Shown piece after piece: positions 1 through 9,427 of a stretch of DNA of 64,000 nt. This DNA is from Paracoccus versutus (GTDB lineage Bacteria; Pseudomonadota; Alphaproteobacteria; Rhodobacterales; Rhodobacteraceae), in NCBI RefSeq assembly GCF_000763885.1, contig NZ_JRKO01000009.1, forward strand, positions 1-64,000, written 5' to 3'. The first letter of the stretch is position 1; each line of letters starts with the position of its first letter. The position numbers and the translations under genes are program-made. The notes beneath the pieces are model-generated. The model was given only the letters and a program-made list of their open reading frames with translations, did no database searches and was not told the origin of the DNA.

Positions 1-509
1 CCCTCGGTGCGCTTGACCGGCCCCTCGACCACCTGCTCCAGCAGGTTGCCCAGCTCGATGGTGGAATGCTGCCCGGTGGTCGAGACCAGCGAGCCGACCA
101 TCAGGATCGACGAGGACGAGCGCGTGACCGAGACGCCGTCGTTCTGCACCGGCGTCGGCAGCCGGCTTTCGACCGAGCGGACCTTGGACTGCACCTCGTT
201 CAGCGCATCGACCGGGTCCACGCTGTCGTCGAAGACCATCTCGATCACGCTGCGCCCGGTCGAGGCCGAGGAGATGGTATAGAGCAGCCCGTCGAGCCCG
301 GTCAGCGCGTCCTCGATCGGCGTCGTGACCGAGTTCTGCACCGCCCGCGCCGTCGCCCCGGAATAGTTGGCGGTGATGCGGATCGTGGTCGGCGCGATGT
401 CGGGATATTGCGAGACCGGCAGGTTGATCAGCGACCAGGTGCCGATCAGCATGGTCACGATGGCCAGCACCCAGGCAAAGACCGGGCGGTGAATGAAGAA
501 ACGTGCCAT
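1..509 (-). CDS. RND multidrug efflux permease (AcrB/MexB type), N-terminal part only
   Basis: Inner-membrane drug/proton antiporter of the tripartite RND class; the gene runs off the left window edge, so only about 169 N-terminal residues are visible. It opens with MARFFIHRPVFAWVLAIV, the first transmembrane helix typical of HAE1-type permeases, followed by the periplasmic porter region with the family signature PVSQYPDIAPTTIRI and, further on, a stretch around STTGQHSTIELGN. The ATG lies 3 bases after the stop of the adaptor gene, so the two are one operon transcribed leftward. An outer-membrane channel gene could follow outside the window. Substrate specificity cannot be read from this fragment. 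Confidence 0.93.
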   Translation of the reverse strand, partial: MARFFIHRPVFAWVLAIVTMLIGTWSLINLPVSQYPDIAPTTIRITANYSGATARAVQNSVTTPIEDALTGLDGLLYTISSASTGRSVIEMVFDDSVDPVDALNEVQSKVRSVESRLPTPVQNDGVSVTRSSSSILMVGSLVSTTGQHSTIELGNLLEQVVEGPVKRTE

Positions 510-512
510 GTC

Positions 513-1682
513 CTAGCCTTCCCCGCGCTCGTCCATCTCGCGCACGACGCCCTGGGCGTCGATGGTGACGGGGACGGTGGCGATCTCGGCGCCGGCGCGC
601 AGGTTTTCCAGCCCGTCCACGATCAGCTGCTCGCCCGGATTGATGCCCTGGGTGACGATCCAGCTGTTGCGATAGCTGCCCTGCTCGCTCAGCGTGACCT
701 GCTGGGCCTTGCCGTCGCGGGCGACGAAGGCGGTCAGCGTGCCGTCCGAGGCGCGGCTGGTCGCGCGCTGCGGGACCAGCACCGCGCGGGTGGTGCCCAG
801 CGTCAGCTTCACCCGCAGGAACTGGCCGGGCAGGATCATCCGGTCGGGATTGTCGAATTGCAGCCGGATCGGCACCGTGCCGGTGGTGGGCGAAACCGCG
901 ATGCCGGGGCTGACGATCCGCCCCTCGCCCTGGTATTCCTCGCCGGTCTCCAGGATCAGCTGGGTCGTCACCCCGCTGTTGACGACCAGCTGGCCGGCGC
1001 TGATGCGCGCCCGGTTGCGCAGCATGCGGGCGCTGGATTCCGAGACGTCGACATAGATCGGGTCGAGCTGGGTGATGGTGGTCAGCGATTCGGACTGGCT
1101 CGCCGTCACCAGGTCGCCGACCGAGACCGCCGCCACATCCGCCACGCCGTCCAGCGGGCTCTTGATCTCGGTGCGCTGCAGGGCCAGCCGCGCCGCATCC
1201 CGCGCGGCCTCGGCCGATTTCAGGTCTGCCTCGGCCTGTTTCAGCGACACCTCGGCATTGGCGCGGTCCACGGCCGAAACGCCCGAACCCTCCAGCCGGC
1301 GATAGCGGGTGACGGTGTTCTGCGCCTGGGTCAGGCTGGCCTCGGCCCCCGCCACGGCGGCCTCGGCGGCGGCCAGCGCCGCGGCCAGCGTCTCGGGGTC
1401 CAGGCGGAACAGCACGTCGCCGGCCTTCACCGGCCTTCCGGGATCATAAGAGATTTCAAGCACTTCCCCGCCAACCTGCGGCCGGATGCCGGTCTGCTGA
1501 TAGGCGATGGCGCGGCCGGGCAGGGTGACGGTATAGGGCACATCCTCCTCGGCGGTGGCCACCACGCCGACCTCGGTCGGGCCCTGCGCCCCGCCCCCAC
1601 CCGGACCCTGCTGCGCGAAAGCTTGCCCCGCCAGCATGATCGCCAGCGCCGCCCATCTCATCATCCCCTGCCCAGAGGCCAT
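513..1682 (-). CDS. RND efflux periplasmic adaptor (HlyD/AcrA/MexA family)
   Basis: Membrane-fusion protein bridging the RND permease to an outer-membrane channel. About 389 residues: a signal peptide ending near AGQAFAQ, a Gly-rich linker, a lipoyl/barrel-sandwich hybrid domain (VGGEVLEISYDPGRPVKAGD), an alpha-helical hairpin rich in Ala/Glu/Gln (about residues 85–150), the second lipoyl half (LQRTEIKSPLDGVA), then beta-barrel and membrane-proximal domains ending at GENLRAGAEI-like sequence. The ATG at 1682 is preferred over a longer frame beginning at 1760 because it has AAGGAA upstream and starts directly before the signal peptide. It lies 3 bases upstream of the permease gene. No lipobox is evident. 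Confidence 0.9.
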   Translation of the reverse strand: MASGQGMMRWAALAIMLAGQAFAQQGPGGGGAQGPTEVGVVATAEEDVPYTVTLPGRAIAYQQTGIRPQVGGEVLEISYDPGRPVKAGDVLFRLDPETLAAALAAAEAAVAGAEASLTQAQNTVTRYRRLEGSGVSAVDRANAEVSLKQAEADLKSAEAARDAARLALQRTEIKSPLDGVADVAAVSVGDLVTASQSESLTTITQLDPIYVDVSESSARMLRNRARISAGQLVVNSGVTTQLILETGEEYQGEGRIVSPGIAVSPTTGTVPIRLQFDNPDRMILPGQFLRVKLTLGTTRAVLVPQRATSRASDGTLTAFVARDGKAQQVTLSEQGSYRNSWIVTQGINPGEQLIVDGLENLRAGAEIATVPVTIDAQGVVREMDERGEG

Positions 1683-1790
1683 CTGCCGTTCCTTGCGGTT
1701 TTGGTGGTTGGCGCATTGTTTAGACGCCGAACCCCAATGGCAAGTAAACGGCCAGCTCAACGCCGTTCACGGATTCGCCAGCAGGGCGGA

Positions 1791-1812
1791 TTTCTCCGTT
1801 CTCCAAATACCC
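1791..1812. repeat. Recurrent intergenic motif, copy 1
   Basis: TTTCTCCGTTCTCCAAATAC followed by CC, in the 158 bases between the SDHAF4 and RND adaptor genes. It differs by few bases from copies at 29451 and 61372 and the inverted copy at 61338. Confidence 0.6.
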
Positions 1813-1840
1813 ATGCGACCGGGCAGCCGGGCACGGCGCC

Positions 1841-2014
1841 TCAGAAATCGACGCAGATGCCCTTCTTTTCGTAATCGCCATAGCGCACCGGCTCGGGCCC
1901 GTCGCGCCCGCCCAGCTCGACCGGCAGGTCCAGCGGCTTCGCCTTGCGGCGGCGCTCCTCGGCCTCGGCCAGCGCGCGCTGCGCGGCGGGCGGCAGATCC
2001 TTGCGGTCGGTCAT
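1841..2014 (-). CDS. Succinate dehydrogenase assembly factor 4-like protein (DUF1674/SDHAF4)
   Basis: A 57-residue protein with the DUF1674 signature: a charged, Lys/Arg/Glu-rich N-terminal half, then ELGGRDGPEPVRYGDYEKKG and the C-terminal VDF. In eukaryotes the SDHAF4 family protects and helps assemble the flavinylated succinate dehydrogenase subunit; the bacterial role is inferred from that homology. The ATG has an AGGGGAAA ribosome-binding sequence upstream. It is divergent from rsmB, 54 bases apart, and is not next to an sdh operon here. Its small size makes it easy for gene callers to miss. The family call is strong because the C-terminal motif is nearly complete. Confidence 0.85.
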   Translation of the reverse strand: MTDRKDLPPAAQRALAEAEERRRKAKPLDLPVELGGRDGPEPVRYGDYEKKGICVDF

Positions 2015-2068
2015 GGCGGTTTCCCCTGCTTCACGCTAGACGGGATCAATCTAGGCAAGGGGCAGGCT

Positions 2069-3340
2069 TTGGACAAGTCACAGGGCAAGACGGTCAGGGA
2101 CGGGGCACGCAAGGGCGCGCTGCGCCTGCTGGCCGCGGTGGACGAGGGCGCGACGCTGGACGAGGCGGCGGCGCTGACCGAGCGCCTGTCGCCGCCCGAC
2201 CGCGCCCGCGCCCGCCGCCTCGCGCTCGAGGTGCTGCGCCGCGCCGACCGCGCCGACCTGCTGCTGGCGCCGCTGCTGGCCCGCCGCCCGCGCCCCGAGA
2301 TCATGCGCATCCTGCGGCTGGCCACCGTCGAGATGCTGGCCCTGGACGAGGCGCCGCATGGCGCTGTCAATGCCGCCGTGGCGCTGGCACGGTCCTCGGG
2401 GCCAAAGGGGCAGGCGGCGGCCGGCATGGTGAACGCGGTGCTGCGCAAGATCGCCGGCGCCGCCCCGGCCTGGGCCGCGCTCTCGCCGCAGAAGATGCCG
2501 CCCTGGCTGCGCGCGCCCGTCGTCGCCGCCTGGGGCGAGGATACCGCCCGCGCCATCGAGGCCGCGCATGAGGCCGGCGCGGCCCTGGACCTGACCCCCA
2601 AGGGCGCGGATTGCCCCGGCGAGGCGCTGCCCACCGGCTCGCACCGGCTGCCTGCCGCCGCGCAGATCTCGGCCCTGCCCGGCTATGCCGAGGGCGACTG
2701 GTGGGTGCAGGACGCGGCCGCCGCGCTGGCGGTGCGGGTGCTTGATCCGCAGCCCGGCGAGGCGATCGCCGATCTTTGCGCCGCGCCGGGCGGCAAGACG
2801 CTGCAGCTCGCCGCCGCCGGGGCCGAGGTGACGGCGGTGGACATTTCCGAGCCGCGCCTGGCCCGCGTGGCCGAGAACCTGGCGCGCTGCCGGCTTTCCG
2901 CCCGGCTGGTCGCGGCGGATGCGCTGGACTGGCGGCCGGACGCGGCCCTGGACGCGGTGCTGCTGGATGCGCCCTGCTCGGCCACCGGCACCATCCGCCG
3001 CCATCCCGAACTGCCGCGCATCCGTGACGGCGAGGGGCTGGCCGAACTGACCGGCTTGCAGGCGCGGCTGATCGACCACGCGCTGTCCTTGCTCAAGCCC
3101 GGCGGACGGCTGGTCTATGCCACCTGCTCGCTCCTGCCCGCCGAGGGCGAGGCGCAGCTGGCCGCCGCCCTGGCCCGCCATCCCGGCCTGGCGGTCGAGC
3201 CGCCCCGCGCCCCCGGCATCGAGCCGGGCTGGATCACGCCCCAGGGCGGCTTGCGGCTGCGCCCGGACCTGTGGCCGGAACGCGGCGGCATGGACGGGTT
3301 CTTCATCGCGCGCTTGCGGAAATCCGCCGAGCGGACCTAA
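2069..3340 (+). CDS. rsmB: 16S rRNA (cytosine-C5) methyltransferase, RsmB family
   Basis: A 423-residue protein (E. coli RsmB is 429) that transfers a methyl group from SAM to C5 of a cytosine in 16S rRNA, position 967 in E. coli. The N-terminal NusB-like helical domain spans about residues 10–140. The Rossmann methyltransferase domain carries the SAM motif LCAAPGGKTLQLAA near residue 236, the release cysteine in DAPCSATG (C303) and the catalytic cysteine in ATCSLLPAEGE (C353). No in-frame ATG lies near the start; TTG at 2069 is chosen because AAGGGG sits about seven bases before it. It is the first gene of a plus-strand series continuing into the heparinase-like gene and purH. Confidence 0.93.
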   Translation: MDKSQGKTVRDGARKGALRLLAAVDEGATLDEAAALTERLSPPDRARARRLALEVLRRADRADLLLAPLLARRPRPEIMRILRLATVEMLALDEAPHGAVNAAVALARSSGPKGQAAAGMVNAVLRKIAGAAPAWAALSPQKMPPWLRAPVVAAWGEDTARAIEAAHEAGAALDLTPKGADCPGEALPTGSHRLPAAAQISALPGYAEGDWWVQDAAAALAVRVLDPQPGEAIADLCAAPGGKTLQLAAAGAEVTAVDISEPRLARVAENLARCRLSARLVAADALDWRPDAALDAVLLDAPCSATGTIRRHPELPRIRDGEGLAELTGLQARLIDHALSLLKPGGRLVYATCSLLPAEGEAQLAAALARHPGLAVEPPRAPGIEPGWITPQGGLRLRPDLWPERGGMDGFFIARLRKSAERT

Positions 3341-3355
3341 GGTTGCGCCGTCCTA

Positions 3356-5020
3356 GTGAATGCGTTGCCCATGACCGATAGCACCGTCGCGCCCAGGGGA
3401 TTCCTGCGCCGTCCCGAACCCAAGGCCATCGGCCATCCCGGCCGCGGCGAACAGATCGCCGCGGGCACCCTGCACCTGGGCGGCATCACCCTGTCGGGCG
3501 ATTTCTTCGCCGCCGACCTGCCCGCCAGCGTCGCGGCCGAGCTGGCCGGCTTCGGCTGGCTCGACGACCTTGCCGCCGTGGGCACGCCCCGCGCCCGTGC
3601 CATCGCCCAGGACCATGTGCTGCGCTGGCTGCGCCCGCATCGCCAGCCGCAGCCCGAGGCGCCGGAATGGGCGCCGCAGGTCGCCGGGCGGCGGGTGCTG
3701 CGCTGGATCTTCCATGCCGGGATGATCCTGCCGGGGCTGGACCGCGACGGGGCCGAGCCCTATTTCCGCGCCCTCGACCAGCACCTGCTCCACCTGCGGG
3801 ACAAATGGTTCGACAGCACCGACGGGCTGTGCCGGATCGAGGCGCTGGCAGGGCTCGCCATCGGCGCCATGTCGCTGCGCGACCGCCAGGCCCTGGCGCA
3901 GCCGGCGCTGATCGCCCTGGCCGAAGAGGCGGACGCCATGGGCGTCGCCACCCTGTCCGAGGCGCGCGCGCCCGAATCGCTGCTGGAGGCGATGGCGCTT
4001 CTGGTCTGGGCGCAGGAGGTCGCCGAAGAGGTGGGGCTGGAATGCCCGCCCGAGCTGCGCGCCATCATCGCCGAGATCGCGCCGATCCTGCGGGCGCTGC
4101 GCCATGCCGACGGCGCGCTGCCCAGCTTTCACGGTGGCGGGCGCGGCGCGGCCGGACGGCTCGACCGCTGCCTGCGCGCGGCCGAAGGCCCGGCACTGCC
4201 TGTCAGCGGGCTCGCCATGGGCTTTGCCCGCATGGCGCGGGCCCGCACCACGCTGATCCTGGATGCCGCGCCGCCGCCCGGCGGTCCGGCGGCGATCCGC
4301 GCCCATGCCTCGACCCTGGCCTTCGAGTTGACCGTGGCGCGCCAGCCGCTGATCGTGAATTGCGGCCCCGGCGACGGCTTCGGCCCGCTGTGGGCCAGGG
4401 CCAGCCGCGCCACGCCCTGCCATTCGGCGCTGTGCCTGGCCGGCCTGTCCTCGTCGCGGCTGAACCCGAACCGGCAAGAGGGCGAGCCCGACATCCTGAC
4501 CGAGCGCCCCGACCTGGTCTGGGCCGGCGATTGCGACGCGCTGGGCAACCTGACCGCCCCGGATTGCGGCCCGGCGCATTCGCCGGAACCCGCGCATCTG
4601 CTGGCCGGCCATGACGGCTGGCTGGCCAGCCACGGGCTGACGCATCTGCGCGAGCTTTGGCTCGATCCCGACGGCATGGGCCTGCGCGGCGAGGATTCGC
4701 TGGCGGCGCTGGACGCCAGCGCCCAGGCCCGGCTGGACCAGGTCCGCCCCGAGGAAGGTCTGGCCTTCGACATCCGCTTCCACCTGCATCCCGAGGTCCA
4801 GGCCCGCCAGCAGGGGCAGGAAATCCACCTGACCCTGCCGGGCGGCGAGGAATGGCTGTTCAGCCATGACGGCGTGGGCCAGCTGCGGCTGGAGGCGTCC
4901 TGCCTGCTCGACCGCGCCATGGCCGAGCCGCGCCCCTCGCGGCAGATGGTGATTTCCGCGCATCTGCTGGGCCGGGCGATCCAGATCGGCTGGACCTTGG
5001 CGCGTTCCGGGGGTAGGTGA
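3356..5020 (+). CDS. Heparinase II/III family protein
   Basis: A protein of about 554 residues belonging to the heparinase II/III-like polysaccharide-lyase superfamily. An alpha-helical N-terminal part (residues about 60–290, with [16 protein letters not shown] and [18 protein letters not shown]) is followed by a beta-rich C-terminal domain ([20 protein letters not shown]-like region, about 320–550). The substrate is unknown, and I see no clear signal peptide, so a cytoplasmic or periplasmic site cannot be settled. The start may be GTG at 3356 or ATG at 3371; the latter shortens it by five residues. It lies 15 bases after rsmB and 40 bases before purH. In related Rhodobacterales this gene sits in the same place, which suggests a cell-envelope role, but that is inference. 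Confidence 0.8.
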   Translation: MNALPMTDSTVAPRGFLRRPEPKAIGHPGRGEQIAAGTLHLGGITLSGDFFAADLPASVAAELAGFGWLDDLAAVGTPRARAIAQDHVLRWLRPHRQPQPEAPEWAPQVAGRRVLRWIFHAGMILPGLDRDGAEPYFRALDQHLLHLRDKWFDSTDGLCRIEALAGLAIGAMSLRDRQALAQPALIALAEEADAMGVATLSEARAPESLLEAMALLVWAQEVAEEVGLECPPELRAIIAEIAPILRALRHADGALPSFHGGGRGAAGRLDRCLRAAEGPALPVSGLAMGFARMARARTTLILDAAPPPGGPAAIRAHASTLAFELTVARQPLIVNCGPGDGFGPLWARASRATPCHSALCLAGLSSSRLNPNRQEGEPDILTERPDLVWAGDCDALGNLTAPDCGPAHSPEPAHLLAGHDGWLASHGLTHLRELWLDPDGMGLRGEDSLAALDASAQARLDQVRPEEGLAFDIRFHLHPEVQARQQGQEIHLTLPGGEEWLFSHDGVGQLRLEASCLLDRAMAEPRPSRQMVISAHLLGRAIQIGWTLARSGGR

Positions 5021-5060
5021 CGGGCCAAATCCGCCATCCACCGCACGGGGCCTCCGACCG

Positions 5061-6650
5061 ATGACCGACCGCATTCCGCTGAAGCGCGCGCTGATTTCCG
5101 TTTCCGACAAGACCGGGCTGATCGACTTTGCGCGGGCGCTTTCGGCGCGGGGCGTCGAGATCCTGTCCACCGGCGGCACCGCCAAGGCGCTGCGCGAGGC
5201 GGGGCTGAGCGTGGTGGACGTGGCCGAAGTGACCGGCTTTCCCGAGATGATGGACGGCCGCGTCAAGACGCTGCACCCGGTGGTCCACGGCGGCCTGCTG
5301 GCGCTGCGCGACAACGAGGAACACATGGCCGCCGCCCGGTCGCACCGGATCGGCATGATCGACCTGCTGGTCGTCAACCTCTATCCGTTCGAGGCGACGG
5401 TGGCCAAGGGCGCCGCCCATGACGATTGCATCGAAAACATCGACATCGGCGGCCCGGCGATGATCCGCGCCGCCGCCAAGAACCACGCCTTCGTGACGGT
5501 GGTGGTCGATGTCGAGGACTATGCCGCCGTGCTGGCCGAGCTTGACGCCAACGACGACCGCACCAGCCTGGCCTTTCGCCAGCGGCAGGCGCAGATCGCC
5601 TATGCCCGGACGGCCGCCTATGACGCCGCGGTCTCGACCTGGATGGCCGGGGCCATCGGCGAGGAAACCCCGCGCCGGCGCAGCTTTTCGGGCCAGCTGG
5701 CGCAAACCCTGCGCTATGGCGAGAACCCGCACCAGTCCGCCGCCTTCTACAAGGACGGCTCGGACCGTCCGGGCGTCGCCACCGCGCGGCAATGGCAGGG
5801 CAAGGAACTCAGCTACAACAACATCAACGACACCGACGCGGCCTTCGAGCTGGTGGCCGAGTTCGACCCGGCCCAGGGCCCGGCGGTGGCGATCATCAAG
5901 CACGCCAACCCCTGCGGCGTGGCCCGCGGCGACAGCGCCGTCGATGCCTACCGGCGCGCCTTCGACTGCGACCGCACCTCGGCCTTCGGCGGCATCATCG
6001 CGCTGAACACCACGCTCGACGGCGAAACCGCGCAGGCGATCACCGAGATCTTTACCGAGGTGGTCATCGCCCCCGACGCCACCGACGAGGCGAAAGAGAT
6101 CTTCGCCGCCAAGAAGAACCTGCGGCTCTTGACCACCGGCGGGCTGCCCGACCCGGCGGCGCCTGGGCTGGCCTTCCGCCAGGTCGCCGGCGGCTTCCTG
6201 GTGCAGGGCCGCGACAACGGCCGCATCCTGCGCGCCGACCTGAAGGTGGTGACGAAACGCCAGCCGACCGACCAGGAACTGGCCGACCTGCTGTTCGCCT
6301 GGACCGTGGCCAAGCATGTGAAATCGAACGCCATCGTCTATGCCCGCGACCTGGCCACCGTCGGCATCGGCGCCGGCCAGATGAGCCGCGTCGATTCGAC
6401 CCGCATCGGCAAGCGCAAGTCCGAGGACATGGCCGAGGCGCTGGGCCTGGCGCAGGCGCTGACCATCGGCTCCTCGGTCGCCTCGGACGCCTTCTTCCCC
6501 TTCGCCGACGGGGTCGAGGCACTGGCGGCGGCGGGCGCGCGGGCGGTGATCCAGCCCGGCGGCTCGATGCGCGACGCCGAGGTGATCGAGGCCGCCGACC
6601 GGCTGGGCCTGGCCATGGTCTTTACCGGCCAGCGGCATTTCCGTCACTGA
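5061..6650 (+). CDS. purH: Bifunctional AICAR formyltransferase / IMP cyclohydrolase
   Basis: Catalyses the last two steps of purine synthesis, AICAR to FAICAR (with 10-formyl-THF) and FAICAR to IMP. It is 529 residues, the same length as E. coli PurH. The N-terminal MGS-like cyclohydrolase domain shows [17 protein letters not shown] and [15 protein letters not shown], then [13 protein letters not shown]. The AICAR transformylase domain shows [31 protein letters not shown], the catalytic Lys-His pair in [11 protein letters not shown] and the C-terminal [14 protein letters not shown]. The stop codon overlaps the start of lspA by one base, so the two are probably translationally coupled. Confidence 0.97.
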   Translation: MTDRIPLKRALISVSDKTGLIDFARALSARGVEILSTGGTAKALREAGLSVVDVAEVTGFPEMMDGRVKTLHPVVHGGLLALRDNEEHMAAARSHRIGMIDLLVVNLYPFEATVAKGAAHDDCIENIDIGGPAMIRAAAKNHAFVTVVVDVEDYAAVLAELDANDDRTSLAFRQRQAQIAYARTAAYDAAVSTWMAGAIGEETPRRRSFSGQLAQTLRYGENPHQSAAFYKDGSDRPGVATARQWQGKELSYNNINDTDAAFELVAEFDPAQGPAVAIIKHANPCGVARGDSAVDAYRRAFDCDRTSAFGGIIALNTTLDGETAQAITEIFTEVVIAPDATDEAKEIFAAKKNLRLLTTGGLPDPAAPGLAFRQVAGGFLVQGRDNGRILRADLKVVTKRQPTDQELADLLFAWTVAKHVKSNAIVYARDLATVGIGAGQMSRVDSTRIGKRKSEDMAEALGLAQALTIGSSVASDAFFPFADGVEALAAAGARAVIQPGGSMRDAEVIEAADRLGLAMVFTGQRHFRH

Positions 6651-7345
6651 TGGCCGAGACCGCGACCCCCAAGCCGCGGAAAAGCCCGGCGGCCCGCAAG
6701 CGGCGCGGCAAGAAGCAGCCGCCGCCGCGCGTCGGGCGCAACGTGGCGCTGGTGGCGGGGCTGGTCTTTGTGCTGGACCAGGCGCTGAAATACCTGGTCG
6801 TGCATGTGCTGCGGCTGGACCAGCTGCGCGAGATCGACGTGATCGACCCCTGGCTGAACCTGCGCATGGCCTGGAACCAGGGCATGAACTTCGGCCTGTT
6901 CGCCAGCGATGTCGAGGTGATGCGCTGGGTGCTGATCGCCATCGCGCTGGCCGTCTGCCTGTGGGTCGGGATCTGGGTCGGGCGGGCCAAGCCGTCGCGC
7001 TTTGCGCAAGCCTCGGCCGGGCTGCTGATCGGCGGGGCGCTGGGCAATGTCGTGGACCGGCTGACCTATGGCGCGGTCGCGGATTTCCTGAACATGTCGC
7101 TGCCGGGCTGGCGCAACCCCTACAGCTTCAACGTGGCCGACATCGCCATCTTCCTGGGCGCGATGGGGCTGGTGCTGCTGCCGCCCGAGCGAAAGCCCGA
7201 GCCGAAGAAGCGCCGCGCCCCGGCCAAGCCGCGGGCGCCCAAGCCCCGCCCCGCGAACGGCGAACGGCCCTTGGCCGGCGACGAGGCGCAGGCGGAACTG
7301 GCGCTGGACGACAAGACCCGTGACGAGGCCGGGAATACACGCTAA
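6650..7345 (+). CDS. lspA: Lipoprotein signal peptidase (signal peptidase II)
   Basis: Inner-membrane aspartyl protease that removes signal peptides from prolipoproteins. The core (about residues 28–175) has four predicted transmembrane helices, the motif DQALKYLVV and the two catalytic aspartates, D136 in GNVVDRLTYG and D164 in FNVADIAIF. At 231 residues it is much longer than E. coli LspA (164). The excess is a basic Lys/Arg/Pro-rich N-terminal tail of about 27 residues and an Ala/Pro/Lys-rich C-terminal tail of about 55. The start ATG overlaps the purH stop by one base. The next gene encodes a lipoprotein, a likely substrate. Confidence 0.95.
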   Translation: MAETATPKPRKSPAARKRRGKKQPPPRVGRNVALVAGLVFVLDQALKYLVVHVLRLDQLREIDVIDPWLNLRMAWNQGMNFGLFASDVEVMRWVLIAIALAVCLWVGIWVGRAKPSRFAQASAGLLIGGALGNVVDRLTYGAVADFLNMSLPGWRNPYSFNVADIAIFLGAMGLVLLPPERKPEPKKRRAPAKPRAPKPRPANGERPLAGDEAQAELALDDKTRDEAGNTR

Positions 7346-7376
7346 GAACGGGCCGGACGAACAAGAGGGACGCAAG

Positions 7377-7949
7377 ATGCGGGCGATCGCGCTGACCATG
7401 ACCACGCTGCTGCTGGCCGCTTGCAGCAGCGATCCGCGTCTGATGAACACCAACGCCGGCCGCACCAGCCCGGACGAATTCTCGATCCTGCCGACCAAGC
7501 CCTTGCAGATGCCGGCCGACCTGAACGTGCTGCCGCCGCCGACGCCGGGGGGCGGCAACATCACCGATCCGACGCCCCATGCCGATGCCGTGGCGGCGCT
7601 GGGCGGCAATCCGGGCCAGCTTGCCGCGCAGGGCGTCGGCGTCGCGGATGCCGCGCTGATCGCCCATGCCTCGCGCCTGGGCCGCGACCCGGCGATCCGC
7701 CAGACCACCGCGCAAGAGGATCTGGCCTGGCGCAGCCGCCATTCCCGCCGCGCGCTCGAGGTCCTGGCGCGGACCAATGTCTATTACCGCGCCTATGAAT
7801 CGATGACGCTGGACAGCTGGTCGGAACTGGAACGCTGGCGCCCGACCGGCGTGCAGCTGCCCGCCGCGCCGCCCCGCGGCATGAGCAACGGCGACGTCGC
7901 CGCCCGACCCAGCGTGGTGGACCGCGTGCCGATCCTGCGCGAGGACTGA
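7377..7949 (+). CDS. BamF-type lipoprotein (DUF3035)
   Basis: A 190-residue predicted outer-membrane lipoprotein. The signal peptide ends in the lipobox LLLAACSS, with Cys at about residue 17. The mature part is Pro/Asn-rich, with the DUF3035 signature around PDEFSILPTKPLQMPADLN and LPPPTPGGGN. This family includes the BamF component described for the Caulobacter beta-barrel assembly machine, so a role in outer-membrane protein assembly is likely by homology. The ATG at 7377 is preceded by AGAGGGA, which decides it over an upstream GTG at 7320. It sits 31 bases downstream of lspA, whose product would mature it, and upstream of two M16 peptidase genes. Confidence 0.8.
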   Translation: MRAIALTMTTLLLAACSSDPRLMNTNAGRTSPDEFSILPTKPLQMPADLNVLPPPTPGGGNITDPTPHADAVAALGGNPGQLAAQGVGVADAALIAHASRLGRDPAIRQTTAQEDLAWRSRHSRRALEVLARTNVYYRAYESMTLDSWSELERWRPTGVQLPAAPPRGMSNGDVAARPSVVDRVPILRED

Positions 7950-8044
7950 TCGCGCCCCGATCACGCCGAGATGAGGGGCGGCAGGCTTGCGCGCGACCCC
8001 GCGCAAGGGCAGGTTCGTGGCGCGACCCCGAACCGGAGCCTGCC

Positions 8045-9427
8045 ATGACCATCCTGACCCGACTTGCGCCCCTTGCGCTGCTGCTGGCCGCATCCCCCGC
8101 GCTGGCCGAAATGCCCAAGGGAATCAGCCATTTCACCCTGGAAAACGGCCTGGAAGCCGTGGTGATCGAGGATCACCGCGCCCCGGTCGTGGTGCAGATG
8201 CTGTGGTATCGCATCGGCTCGGCCGACGAGCAGCCCGGCAAGTCCGGCATCGCGCATTACCTGGAACACCTGATGTTCAAGGGCACCGACAAGCTGGGAC
8301 CGGGGGATCTCAGCAAGACCGTGACCGCCAATGGCGGCATGGACAACGCCTTCACCAGCTACGACTTCACCACCTATTTCCAGCGCATCGCCAGCGACCG
8401 CCTGCCGCTGATCATGGAGATGGAGGCCGATCGCATGGCCAATCTCAAGATCGGCGAGGACGACTGGCAGGCCGAGCGCCAGGTGGTGCTGGAGGAACGC
8501 TCGCAGCGCACCGACAGCGACCCCGGCGCGCAATTCTCGGAAGAGCGCAGCGCGGTGCAGTTCTACAACCACCCCTATGGCCGCCCGGTGATCGGCTGGC
8601 GGCAGGAGATGGAGGGGCTGACGCGCGAGGATGCCATCGCCTGGTATGATGCGCATTACGCCCCGAACGCCGCGGTGCTGGTCATCGCCGGCGACGTGAC
8701 CCCCGAAGAGGTGCGCGAACTGGCCGAGAAATATTACGGCCTCGTCCCGCCCAAGCCCGACGCCGCCCGCCAGCCGCGCCCGCAAGAGCCGATCCAGCGC
8801 TCGCCCCGGCGGATGGAGCGGGTGGACCCCCGCGTCGCCCAGCCGGTGATGATCCGCACCGTGATCGCGCCCGAACGCAACCGGGGCGAGCAGCAGCAGG
8901 CCGCCGCGCTGACCGTGCTGGCCAACCTGCTGGCGGGTTCCAGCCAGACCTCGGTCCTGGCCCGCGACCTGGTGCTGACCGGCAAGGCGCTTTACGTGAA
9001 TGCCTCCTACGACGGGTTCGCGGTCGATCCGACCACCTTCGGCATCTCGATGGTGCCGGCGCCGGGGGTGGAGAATGCCGAGGCCGAGGCGGCGCTGGAC
9101 GCGGCGCTGGCGAAATTCCTGGCCGAGGGCCCCGACCCGGCGCAGCTGGAACGGGTCAAGACCCGGATCCGCGCCGCCCGCATCTATTCCCAGGATTCGG
9201 CGCATGGCCGGGCCTATGACTATGGCCAGGGCCTGGCCACCGGCCTGACCATCGAGGACGTGAACGAATGGCCCGACATCCTGGCCGCCGTCACCACCGA
9301 GGACATCCGCGCCGCCGCCAGGCTGGTGCTGGAAAGCAAGGCCAGCGTCACCGGCTGGCTGCTGCCGCCGCCCGAGGAGCCGCAACCCGTCGCTGCCGAA
9401 GCCGCCAATCCGGGAGAAGCCGAATGA
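8045..9427 (+). CDS. M16 family zinc peptidase (catalytic member)
   Basis: A secreted pitrilysin/insulinase-type protease of 460 residues. A signal peptide ends near ASPALA (about residue 21). The inverted zinc motif HxxEH is present as H71-Y-L-E74-H75 in GIAHYLEHLMFKG, with the downstream ligand region in RQVVLEERSQR. Two M16 repeats follow, the C-terminal one around residues 190–410. The gene overlaps the next M16 gene by ATGA (9424–9427), a classic arrangement for a heterodimeric active/inactive M16 pair acting in the periplasm. The peptide substrate is unknown. It resembles mitochondrial processing peptidase beta and PqqL-type proteins in outline. Confidence 0.92.
   Translation: MTILTRLAPLALLLAASPALAEMPKGISHFTLENGLEAVVIEDHRAPVVVQMLWYRIGSADEQPGKSGIAHYLEHLMFKGTDKLGPGDLSKTVTANGGMDNAFTSYDFTTYFQRIASDRLPLIMEMEADRMANLKIGEDDWQAERQVVLEERSQRTDSDPGAQFSEERSAVQFYNHPYGRPVIGWRQEMEGLTREDAIAWYDAHYAPNAAVLVIAGDVTPEEVRELAEKYYGLVPPKPDAARQPRPQEPIQRSPRRMERVDPRVAQPVMIRTVIAPERNRGEQQQAAALTVLANLLAGSSQTSVLARDLVLTGKALYVNASYDGFAVDPTTFGISMVPAPGVENAEAEAALDAALAKFLAEGPDPAQLERVKTRIRAARIYSQDSAHGRAYDYGQGLATGLTIEDVNEWPDILAAVTTEDIRAAARLVLESKASVTGWLLPPPEEPQPVAAEAANPGEAE

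Noticed and set aside
66-1874. Very long open frames opposite the RND adaptor gene and opposite many other genes
   Set aside because: High G+C makes the opposite strand stay open. These frames have no recognisable domains, are rich in Arg/Ala/Gly/His, and overlap genes with clear families.
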